The notes under the pieces were generated by a model that saw only the letters and a list, made by a program, of their open reading frames with translations, had not been told where the DNA came from and searched no databases. Shown here one piece after another: positions 15,820 to 21,284 of a stretch of 21,284 bases of DNA; the first letter of the stretch is position 1; the number at the start of each line of letters is the position of its first letter. The stretch is taken from positions 1 through 21,284 of IMG/VR virus record IMGVR_UViG_3300042445_000750; one strand, 5' to 3'. The translations under genes were made by a program, and so were the position numbers. The stretch comes from a virus.

Positions 15820-15820
15820 T
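15787..15820 (+). terminator. Rho-independent terminator before capsid genes
   Basis: GGGACC (15792-15797) pairs with GGTCCC (15806-15811) across an eight-base loop; AGG (15787-15789) and CCT (15813-15815) can extend the stem past a small internal loop. TTTT (15815-15818) follows. It lies about 95 bases before the cement-like gene. The rest of 15821-15905 holds no recognisable gene or motif. Confidence 0.55.
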
Positions 15821-15915
15821 AAAGTCGATCCGCGCCGGATTGGCATTCATCTTCTCCGCTAAAATCTCCCACGCGCTGTTGGCGATTAGGCACTCTCTGA
15901 ATTCAGGAGGGTGTG

Positions 15916-16551
15916 TTGACAAACACCTTTGCTCCCTTCGGATTCCGTCCAGTTTCGACCAGCAATGGCCCGATCAACTGGCGTGTTTCCACTCGTCGCG
16001 TCGCGGCGGGAAATTCTACGCCCATCTATAAGGGCGACGTTGTCATGCCGGTAGTTGGCACGCCGACGGGTTATATTACGCTTGGCGTTCCTGGCACGAT
16101 TGCCGCGACGGTTCCTGCCGCCGGCATCTTCTGGGGCTGCCAGTATCTTTCGACGACGCAGAAGCGGACGGTCTGGTCTCAGTATTGGCCGGGTTCCGAT
16201 GCGACTGGCGACGTTATTGCGTTTGTGATCGACGATCCGAATGCTCGCTTTGTCGTTCAGACGAGCGGTTCTTCGTTCCAGATCACTGGCACTAACTCCG
16301 CCTTCACGTCGTCTCCGGTTGGCCAGTATGCCACGTTCAACGCGGGCGCTGGTTCGGCCACCACGCAGCAGTCTGGCCAGTATCTTGATACGGTCGGAAG
16401 CACGGCTGCCTATCCGTTCATTATCACGGACATGGTCATTGACCCGCCGGGAGCTAATGGCACGGATGCGACGAGCAACTACAACTATGTGGTTGTCGGC
16501 TTCAACAACGAGTGGCTGCGCAGCAATGCGGGCGTCACTGGCATCAGCTAA
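15916..16551 (+). CDS. Cement/decoration-like capsid protein
   Basis: 211 residues. The N-terminus TNTFAPFGFRPVSTSNG is typical of a widespread phage protein that lies just before the capsid gene and is described as a structural cement or head-stabilising protein. The body is beta-rich (KGDVVMPVVGTPTGYITLG, GIFWGCQYL, VWSQYWPGSDA), and the end NYVVVGFNNEWLRS fits that family. It should bind the outside of the mature head. The start is probably TTG 15916: GGAGG (15906-15910) lies five bases upstream, whereas GTG 15913 would be only two bases from it. CTGAATTCAG (15897-15906), a perfect palindrome, touches the ribosome binding site. Confidence 0.75.
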   Translation: MTNTFAPFGFRPVSTSNGPINWRVSTRRVAAGNSTPIYKGDVVMPVVGTPTGYITLGVPGTIAATVPAAGIFWGCQYLSTTQKRTVWSQYWPGSDATGDVIAFVIDDPNARFVVQTSGSSFQITGTNSAFTSSPVGQYATFNAGAGSATTQQSGQYLDTVGSTAAYPFIITDMVIDPPGANGTDATSNYNYVVVGFNNEWLRSNAGVTGIS

Positions 16552-16564
16552 GGAGTAGAGACCA

Positions 16565-17476
16565 ATGGCTGTTAATCTTAGCGCCATCCGCGATCTGCTC
16601 CTTCCGGGCCTTCGCGGTGTTGAGGGTAAGTATCCTCAGATCCCGAGTCAGTGGGACAAGGTCTTTGAAAAGGCCAAGTCCAACATGGCTCTCGAGCGTA
16701 CCGCTGAAATGCGTTACCTCGGCCTTGCCGCCATCAAGACTGAAGGCGGTGCGGTTAGCTTCGACAACAACGCTTCCGAGCGTTATGTCTATAATCAGGA
16801 GCATTACGAGATTGGTCTCGGCTACGCGATCACTCGTAAGGCGATTGATGACAACCTGTATAAGACCCAGTTCACGCCCACGAATCTTGGCCTGATCGAG
16901 TCCTTCGGTCAGACGAAGGAAATCTATGGCGCGAACATTCTTAACACGGCGACGACGTATAACTCGGCGGTCGGCGGTGACGGTGTTGCTCTCTGCTCCA
17001 CCTCGCATCCGATTGACGGCGGCGTTGTTGCTAATCGCCCGACTGTCGACGTTGATCTTAACGAAGCCTCGCTGCTTAACGGTATGATCAGCATTCGTCA
17101 GAACTTCAAGGACATCGCTGGCCTGAAGATGTTTGCGCGTGGTCGCAAGCTCATCATTCCGCCGACCCTTGAGCCGACGGCGATTCGCCTTACCAAGACG
17201 GAACTCCGTCCGGGCACGGCAAATAACGACGTCAATGCTATCCATACGACCGCAGGCGGTCTGCCGGAAGGCTACATGGTCAACGACTTCCTGACTTCGA
17301 CGAAGGCCTGGTTCCTTCTGACGAGCATCAAGGGTCTTGTCTACATGGAGCGTATTCCGTACGAAATGGATATGCAGGTAGACTTCACCACGGACAATTT
17401 GCTAGTTAAAGGATATGAAAGATACAGCTTCGGGTACTACAACTGGCGCTCTATCTTTGGAAGCTTCCCAACCTAA
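16565..17476 (+). CDS. Major capsid protein
   Basis: 303 residues. NTATTYNSAVGGDGVALCST and SHPIDGG (about 127-153) is the landmark of capsid proteins of the Mu-gpT-like/HK97-fold group; GRKLIIPPTLEPTA and the C-terminal ERIPYEMDMQVDF fit the P and A domains. TAAGGAG stands before ATG 16565. The coding style is uniform (GGC, CGT, GTC, CTT) until about 17390, after which the last 27 codons switch to CTA, GTT, GGA and AGA. This recoded end is partly repeated just downstream and is followed by a nuclease gene, suggesting that the 3' end was replaced by gene conversion. The protein should form the head shell with the cement-like protein. Confidence 0.88.
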   Translation: MAVNLSAIRDLLLPGLRGVEGKYPQIPSQWDKVFEKAKSNMALERTAEMRYLGLAAIKTEGGAVSFDNNASERYVYNQEHYEIGLGYAITRKAIDDNLYKTQFTPTNLGLIESFGQTKEIYGANILNTATTYNSAVGGDGVALCSTSHPIDGGVVANRPTVDVDLNEASLLNGMISIRQNFKDIAGLKMFARGRKLIIPPTLEPTAIRLTKTELRPGTANNDVNAIHTTAGGLPEGYMVNDFLTSTKAWFLLTSIKGLVYMERIPYEMDMQVDFTTDNLLVKGYERYSFGYYNWRSIFGSFPT

Positions 17477-17517
17477 TAAAAACAACTAGTTAAAGGACAT
17501 ATGAGAGATACATATTC
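17402..17517 (+). repeat. Imperfect direct repeat at 3' end of capsid gene
   Basis: CTAGTTAAAGGA followed by TATGAAAGATACA (17402-17426, inside the capsid gene) recurs at 17486-17512 as CTAGTTAAAGGA followed by CATATGAGAGATACA, behind the capsid stop. The copies differ by a two-base insertion and a few substitutions. The second copy lies in the short gap between capsid and nuclease genes. Confidence 0.75.
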
Positions 17518-17520
17518 TGC

Positions 17521-17549
17521 TTGACTGGCTCTAAAATGAAGGATAATTT
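17521..17549 (+). promoter_or_regulatory. Promoter of the HNH/EndoVII nuclease gene
   Basis: TTGACT (17521-17526), a 17-base spacer and TAATTT (17544-17549) stand before the nuclease gene. The -35 is identical to that at 15715. The -10 lies inside the inverted repeat at 17539-17561, so a bound repressor or the hairpin could influence expression. Confidence 0.5.
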
Positions 17550-17561
17550 ATGATTATCCTT
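17539..17561. repeat. Nine-base-pair inverted repeat in nuclease leader
   Basis: AAGGATAAT (17539-17547) and ATTATCCTT (17553-17561) form a perfect stem with a TTATG loop. It overlaps the -10 box and ends four bases before the ribosome binding site of the nuclease gene. It could be an operator, a leader hairpin or a weak end signal for the capsid transcript; no T run follows. Confidence 0.6.
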
Positions 17562-17574
17562 TATGGAGGCTGTC

Positions 17575-18228
17575 ATGAAACAGGAAGAGTTAACTTTAGA
17601 AGAGTTAAATAGCGTTCTCTCATATGATCCTGAAACTGGTGTTTTTGTTTGGAAAAAGGATGTTTCCAACAACGTAAAAAAAGGTTCGGTGGCGGGCACT
17701 TTTAAAAATTGCCGCCACCGGACTACGGATCAAATCAAATCTTACCTTTATGTGCGATATGACGGTAGGGAGATGGTTGGATCTAGGGTTGCTTGGCTGC
17801 TTAGTTACGGCGAATGGCCGGTTCAGTCAGTTCAATTCATAGATGGTGACACGACAAATCTGAGGTTAAATAATCTCAAATTGTCAAAGTTTAAATCTGT
17901 GGTTGTGAAGTCTGAGGGCCGTCGTAACTACAAAATGTCAAAAGATGCTCAACGCCATTACGGCCTTAAGCGATATTATGGCATTTCGGTTGCAGATTAT
18001 GCGGAAATGTTTCGCAAGCAAGATGGCAAGTGTGCAATTTGTCATAAGCCTGAAATTGGCAAAGATCGTCACGGGAACATTCGTGTTCTGGCAGTCGATC
18101 ACTGTCATGCTACTGGCGCTGTTCGGGAACTTCTTTGCTATGCCTGCAATAGTATGCTTGGGCAAGCCAAAGATAACATTGATGTTTTACTTGCTGGTGC
18201 TGAGTATCTCAAAAAGCATTCAGCTTAA
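17575..18228 (+). CDS. HNH/endonuclease VII-type free-standing nuclease
   Basis: 217 residues with two parts. Residues about 11-104 resemble the HNH_3 fold (YDPETGVFVWKKD, RVAWLLSYGEWP, IDGDTTNLRLNNLKL), but the usual Asp-His pair is Gln-Phe (Q87, F88), so this half probably only binds DNA. Residues about 134-214 are a recombination endonuclease VII domain: zinc pairs CAIC (153-156) and CYAC (188-191), catalytic VDHCHATGAVRELLC (174-188) and N192. It cuts DNA and is probably a homing-type nuclease sitting beside the capsid gene. GGAGG (17565-17569) lies five bases before ATG 17575, favouring it over ATG 17563. It has its own promoter and a different base style from the flanking virion genes. 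Confidence 0.85.
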   Translation: MKQEELTLEELNSVLSYDPETGVFVWKKDVSNNVKKGSVAGTFKNCRHRTTDQIKSYLYVRYDGREMVGSRVAWLLSYGEWPVQSVQFIDGDTTNLRLNNLKLSKFKSVVVKSEGRRNYKMSKDAQRHYGLKRYYGISVADYAEMFRKQDGKCAICHKPEIGKDRHGNIRVLAVDHCHATGAVRELLCYACNSMLGQAKDNIDVLLAGAEYLKKHSA

Positions 18229-18253
18229 CGCACAACCCCAAAGGATGTGAATA

Positions 18254-19312
18254 ATGGCACTTACCAATTTTCCCAACGGCATTACCTCTTTCGGTGTGCC
18301 GGTCGTTGGTGGCGTTGGCGGCATTCCGCTGACTGGCACCTGGTGGTTTGTTAACCCGGCTTCGGGTTCTGACGCCTATGATGGGCAGTCTCCCGAGACG
18401 CCTTTCCAGACGATTTATGCTGCCTATCAGGCTGCGGCTTCCGGCAATAACGACGTTATTGTCCTGATCGGCAACGGTGCGTCTAGCGGCACGGCGCGTC
18501 TTTCTCTTGCGAATGCGCAGGCGGCCAACAGCGCTGCGACGATCGGCTCTCTTATTTGGGCGAAGAATGCTCTTCACCTGATTGGCGAGGGTTCTCCGAC
18601 CGGCATCAGCAACCGCGCGCGTATGGCTCCGCCGACGACTTATACGGCTGCGACCTTCCTTAATGGTCAGTCGGTTGCTTCGACGCCGGTTGTGAAGGTC
18701 ACTGGCTCTGGATGTATCTTTGCGAACTTCCAGATCTGGGGTGGTTTCTCGACGGGTAATGCCGGTATGATTACCTGGCAGGACGAGGGCAACCGCAACT
18801 ATTACGCCAGCGTCCATTTTGCTGGTCAGTCTGACGCTGCTTCGGCTGGCGGCACGGCTTCGCGTTCGCTGGTTCTTTCCGGCGGCGGCGAGCATGTGTT
18901 TCAGGACTGCACCGTTGGCGTTGATACTGTTCAGCGCACGACGGGCGTTACGCGCACGCTTGAGTTCAAGGGCGGCACGGCTCGCAACTCGTTTCTTGGT
19001 TGCGTGTTCCCGGTCACGTTGGCGTCTGCTTCGGCTGCTTCTCCGACGATCTACACGGCTGCTGCGGCGGCAGCGGATCGCTGGCAGCGGTTTGAGGGCT
19101 GCACGTTCATCAATGCGGTTGGCTCGGGCTCAACGGCCCAGACGGCTCTTGTTGATCTGGCTGCCTCGACGGGCGGCGTTGTCATCCTGAAGAACTCGAC
19201 GGCTGTTGGTTCGACGGATCTGTTTGCGAATGCGACGACTGCCGGCCAGATGTATATTGACGGTGGCGCTCCGACTGCGGCTACCACGGCCCTTGCTGTT
19301 AATCCGGCCTAA
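18254..19312 (+). CDS. Beta-helix virion protein
   Basis: 352 residues. The opening GTWWFVNPASGSDAYDGQSP (28-47) and TPFQTIYAAYQAA (49-61) is the usual start of a right-handed parallel beta-helix of the pectate-lyase type. The rest is rich in Gly, Ala, Ser and Thr with short strands (HLIGEGSP, CIFANFQIWGG, HVFQDCTV, NSFLGCVF, QRFEGCTFIN), which fit successive helix turns. No catalytic residues of a lyase are evident, so a structural role (head spike, fibre or tail component) is more likely than an enzyme. AAAGGATGTG precedes ATG 18254. Codon choice is as strongly biased as in the capsid gene, suggesting high expression. Confidence 0.7.
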   Translation: MALTNFPNGITSFGVPVVGGVGGIPLTGTWWFVNPASGSDAYDGQSPETPFQTIYAAYQAAASGNNDVIVLIGNGASSGTARLSLANAQAANSAATIGSLIWAKNALHLIGEGSPTGISNRARMAPPTTYTAATFLNGQSVASTPVVKVTGSGCIFANFQIWGGFSTGNAGMITWQDEGNRNYYASVHFAGQSDAASAGGTASRSLVLSGGGEHVFQDCTVGVDTVQRTTGVTRTLEFKGGTARNSFLGCVFPVTLASASAASPTIYTAAAAAADRWQRFEGCTFINAVGSGSTAQTALVDLAASTGGVVILKNSTAVGSTDLFANATTAGQMYIDGGAPTAATTALAVNPA

Positions 19313-19336
19313 TCCCAAAGATTAAGGAGATAGAAT

Positions 19337-19600
19337 ATGAAAGCTCATTACAAGAAGGGTGGCTCGGTTGAGCCCCAGGGCAAGATGGTTGCCAACCCGA
19401 CGCCGTCCGATGTTTACGCTGGCGAAGATTCGGAAGTTGTGAAGTCTGCCAAGAAGCGCAAGAAGGGCGGCAAGGTTTGTGGTCCGATGGCCATGAAGCG
19501 CGCTGACCGCAAGCCGCGCAAGTCTGGCGGCAAGGTTTCGGCGGGCTGGGATGCGGCCTCCACGACGCACAATCCTCCGGGCCGTAACCTGGTTGATTGA
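19337..19600 (+). CDS. Small Lys-Gly-Gly motif protein A
   Basis: 87 residues, very basic, with three motifs: YKKGGSV (5-11), KKGGKV (42-47) and KSGGKV (62-67). The stretch GGKVCGPMAMKRADRKPRKS (44-63) resembles segments in the proteins at 12051 and 19647. It is otherwise low in hydrophobic residues, so it is probably disordered or folds on binding. Highly biased codons and the AAGGAG before ATG suggest strong expression. The gene is directly followed by a strong terminator. I infer a virion or packaging-related part, but no function is proven. Confidence 0.7.
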   Translation: MKAHYKKGGSVEPQGKMVANPTPSDVYAGEDSEVVKSAKKRKKGGKVCGPMAMKRADRKPRKSGGKVSAGWDAASTTHNPPGRNLVD

Positions 19601-19609
19601 TTATGGATT

Positions 19610-19635
19610 GGCCCGCTTCGGCGGGCCTTTCTTTT
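19610..19635 (+). terminator. Strong rho-independent terminator
   Basis: GGCCCGC (19610-19616), a TTCG tetraloop (19617-19620) and GCGGGCC (19621-19627) form a perfect 7-base-pair stem, followed by TTTCTTTT (19628-19635). It closes the capsid and beta-helix transcript. The next gene's GGAGG begins only two bases behind the T run. Confidence 0.92.
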
Positions 19636-19646
19636 CGGAGGTTGTT

Positions 19647-19904
19647 ATGGCTGAGAAATGGATCCAGTCAGCAATAAAAAAACCTGGGGCGCTGCGTAAA
19701 TCGCTGAAGGTTAAAGAGGGTGAAACAATTCCGACCGGCAAGCTTAAAAAGGCTTCGCATTCGGAAAACCCGACGCTTGCCAAGCGGGCGAATCTGGCTT
19801 TGACTTTGAAAAAACTCAATAAGCGCCATGGCGGTCAGGTTGACGGCGCGGTTTCGGCCAAAAGGCTGGATCGCAAGCCGCGTGCTGGCGGTGGATGCTA
19901 CTAA
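19647..19904 (+). CDS. Small Lys-Gly-Gly motif protein B
   Basis: 85 residues starting MAEKWIQSAIKKPGALRKSL. The N-terminal part (WIQSAIKKPGALRKSLKVKE, then ETIPTGKLKKA, LAKRANLALTLKKL) is a small basic helical domain known from several phages and prophages. The tail HGGQVDGAVSAKRLDRKPRA (about 62-81) ends GGGCY and shares the KR(L/A)DRKPR segment with the protein at 19337. ATG 19647 is preceded by CGGAGG, a strong ribosome binding site, and is preferred to a longer frame beginning inside the upstream gene. It lies directly after the terminator, so it needs readthrough or another promoter. Confidence 0.72.
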   Translation: MAEKWIQSAIKKPGALRKSLKVKEGETIPTGKLKKASHSENPTLAKRANLALTLKKLNKRHGGQVDGAVSAKRLDRKPRAGGGCY

Positions 19905-19915
19905 GGAATTAGATC

Positions 19916-20860
19916 ATGCAGGCGAAAACTGTTTCTGTTGGCCCGGTTACAGCTGCGGTCGCCAATCAGATTTGTGCGTCTCAGACGCCTTACGCGGGCC
20001 AGATGGTGATTAATGGCGCGGGTGCTACATTTAGCATCAATAACGTCGCGGCATCGCAAAATCCTTCTGGGGCTGGAAATCTCACTCTTGCCTCTTCTGT
20101 TGTCATGTTCGCCCAGCCTCGTTATGTTTATGTAACCAGCGCTGGTAATGATACGGCATTTACGTTCACGATTACTGGCACGGATACTAATTACAATCCT
20201 TTATCTGAAACGATTACGGGAGCTAATGCCAAGGCTCGTGTGACAACAAAGCAGTTTACGACTGTTAGCTCTGTTTATGTTAGTGGCAATGCCGGATCTG
20301 TTCAGGTCGGTTCTTTTGTCAGCGCTTCATTTACTGGATCGACGGCCCGTCAGGTTACGATTACACCGACCGGAAATGAAAGCCTGAATACATTTGTTGT
20401 CACTGGCACAGATGTGAATGGCAATTTCATGTCAGAAACGGTGGCCGGCAAGAATGCTGTCGCCAGCACGACAAACAGTTATTTCTCCACGGTTACGAGC
20501 ATCACGATCGCCAATGATGCTGCTAATGCTATTACGGCAGGCATGACCAATACGGCTGCTTCTCCGTGGGTCAGGCTTGATGATTTTGCTCCCAGCAATA
20601 TCTCAATACAGTGTAGTGTGAGCGGATCCGCAACATACACCGTTCAGTCCACGCTCGACGATCCAAACGATCCTTTTAGTCCGGTTCCGATTGGCAACAT
20701 GACTTGGGTCAATACGTCAGATACGGCGGTTGTTGGCGCTATCGCCACGCAGCAGAGCAACTTCCTGTTTGCTCCCAAGTTTGCCCGCGTTGTCATTACT
20801 ACGACCAGCACCGGGTCTGTTAAATCGACGTTCCTGCAAAGCTCAAATGGTCCGATCTGA
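19916..20860 (+). CDS. Beta-rich virion protein with two tandem domains
   Basis: 314 residues, rich in Thr, Ser, Ala, Val and Asn. Two related segments of about 65 residues follow each other: one (about 69-133) contains FTITGTDTNYNPLSETITG, the other (about 145-210) contains FVVTGTDVNGNFMSETVAG. Each has alternating hydrophobic residues, as in an Ig-like beta-sandwich. Residues about 215-314 form a third domain with WVRLDDFAPSNISIQCSVSG, ending SSNGPI. AAGGAAT precedes ATG 19916. The stop codon overlaps the next start as TGATG. A tail, neck or fibre-base component is likely; no enzyme motif is seen. Confidence 0.65.
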   Translation: MQAKTVSVGPVTAAVANQICASQTPYAGQMVINGAGATFSINNVAASQNPSGAGNLTLASSVVMFAQPRYVYVTSAGNDTAFTFTITGTDTNYNPLSETITGANAKARVTTKQFTTVSSVYVSGNAGSVQVGSFVSASFTGSTARQVTITPTGNESLNTFVVTGTDVNGNFMSETVAGKNAVASTTNSYFSTVTSITIANDAANAITAGMTNTAASPWVRLDDFAPSNISIQCSVSGSATYTVQSTLDDPNDPFSPVPIGNMTWVNTSDTAVVGAIATQQSNFLFAPKFARVVITTTSTGSVKSTFLQSSNGPI

Positions 20861-21183
20861 TGACTGGCATATCTGCCGGCGGCGGATTATCGTATTCCAG
20901 TGATACAAGCCTAAAGCTTGGATATACTTCCGTTGCCAGCAATTATACAATTAATCAGGTTGATTTTGTGATAGACTGCTCGGCCAACACGTTTACAGTC
21001 ACACTTCCTACGGCTGCCGGTATATCCGGAAAGCAATTTGTGATTAAAAATAGCGGGACTGGCGTCATCACGGTTGATGCGAACGGATCAGAAACAATTG
21101 ATGGATACGCTAACTTTGTATTATCTACAAAGGGAGAGGCCATCTGGGTTGTTTCTGATGGCGCTAACTGGAAGGTGATCTAA
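20860..21183 (+). CDS. Small fibre-domain protein
   Basis: 107 residues. The core FVIDCSANTFTVTLPTAAG (36-54), then KQFVIKNSGTGVITVDANG, ETIDGYANFVLSTKGEAIW, and VVSDGANWKVI at the very end is a beta-structured module found in many phage fibre and appendage proteins, here standing alone. The ATG overlaps the preceding stop (TGATG) and its stop overlaps the next start (TAATG), so three successive genes are coupled. It should be part of a fibre, spike or connector assembly. Function by homology is only a family-level call. Confidence 0.7.
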   Translation: MTGISAGGGLSYSSDTSLKLGYTSVASNYTINQVDFVIDCSANTFTVTLPTAAGISGKQFVIKNSGTGVITVDANGSETIDGYANFVLSTKGEAIWVVSDGANWKVI

Positions 21184-21284
21184 TGTCCTTCCATATTGCT
21201 CCAAACCCTCATGCGACATTTGTCTCAACTCAAGATCAGGTGATAGCTAATCCTACCCTTGCTCAGGTTGTTACCTTTAATACA
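21183..21284 (+). CDS. Start of another virion protein (cut by window end)
   Basis: The frame begins at ATG 21183, overlapping the preceding stop as TAATG, and is open to the last base (34 codons). It reads MSFHIAPNPHATFVSTQDQV followed by IANPTLAQVVTFNT. The last part resembles the first strands of jelly-roll or fibre-type phage proteins. The rest is outside the window, so the product cannot be named. Confidence 0.65.
   Translation, partial: MSFHIAPNPHATFVSTQDQVIANPTLAQVVTFNT

Noticed and set aside
15886-16587. Minus-strand frame of 233 residues under the cement-like gene
   Set aside because: Mirror of the coding strand's codon bias; no start signal and no recognisable protein pattern.
16544-17245. 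Long open frame on the minus strand under the capsid gene
   Set aside because: It is a shadow of the strongly biased codons of the capsid gene, with no ribosome binding site and a low-sense, Arg-rich translation.
17459-17468. GGAAGCTTCC palindrome at the end of the capsid gene
   Set aside because: A coding palindrome without loop or T run; likely chance.
18209-18895. Long minus-strand frame under the beta-helix gene
   Set aside because: Same cause; the translation is Arg/Ser-rich without any domain.
1-21284. tRNA genes, CRISPR arrays, insertion sequences, integrase or att sites
   Set aside because: I looked for cloverleaf-like arms, regular direct repeats with spacers, transposase motifs and recombinase motifs and saw none that I could support.

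Overview
The window is part of a tailed double-stranded DNA phage genome (or an intact prophage segment), not host chromosome. It carries the DNA-packaging and head-building genes: small and large terminase, a roughly 750-residue portal, a scaffold-like protein, a cement-like protein and a major capsid protein. No tape measure, tail tube or tail sheath gene is visible. A very large portal with fibre-like genes close behind the capsid genes suggests a short-tailed (podovirus-like) phage, but the tail region lies outside the window. A GapR-like (DUF2312) protein, a family centred on Alphaproteobacteria, makes an alphaproteobacterial host likely. That is inference; no integrase, att site, tRNA or host gene is present to confirm it.

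Layout. At 4-2742 lie a small coiled-coil protein, a GIY-YIG nuclease, and the overlapping small and large terminase genes. At 2830-4546 lie two tiny membrane proteins, a small helical protein, the GapR-like protein, a protein carrying the DNA-binding domain IV of DnaA, and a very basic protein. At 4559-6003 there is a leftward block of three overlapping genes led by a metallophosphoesterase with an N-terminal helix-turn-helix. At 6004-6466 there is a divergent, low-coding region with candidate promoters and a small broken gene. From 6467 to the end is the rightward virion block: portal, a 1012-residue fusion of DUF4214 repeats with a SleB-like hydrolase, a basic Pro/Met/Gly-rich protein, two small proteins (one apparently starting at ACG), a GroES-like co-chaperonin, scaffold, a conserved hypothetical, cement-like protein, major capsid protein, an HNH/endonuclease VII-type nuclease, a beta-helix protein, two small Lys/Gly proteins, a beta-rich repeat protein and fibre-like proteins.

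How the genes work together. TerS, TerL and portal form the packaging machine. Scaffold, capsid, cement-like protein and the GroES-like cofactor build the head. The DUF4214/SleB fusion is a likely virion-borne wall hydrolase or ejected protein. The GapR-like and DnaA-domain-IV proteins sit together and could redirect host replication. Two free-standing nuclease genes (GIY-YIG next to the terminase, HNH/EndoVII next to the capsid gene) look like mobile intruders beside essential genes.

The points most worth a second look are: a compact promoter, hairpin and terminator cassette before the capsid genes that looks like a small RNA gene; a short Lys-Gly-Gly/Lys-Arg-Asp-Arg motif shared by several otherwise unrelated virion-cluster proteins; the GapR/DnaA-IV pair; and the recoded, partly duplicated 3' end of the capsid gene beside the HNH nuclease. 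All functional calls are from reading the sequence; no database search was run.
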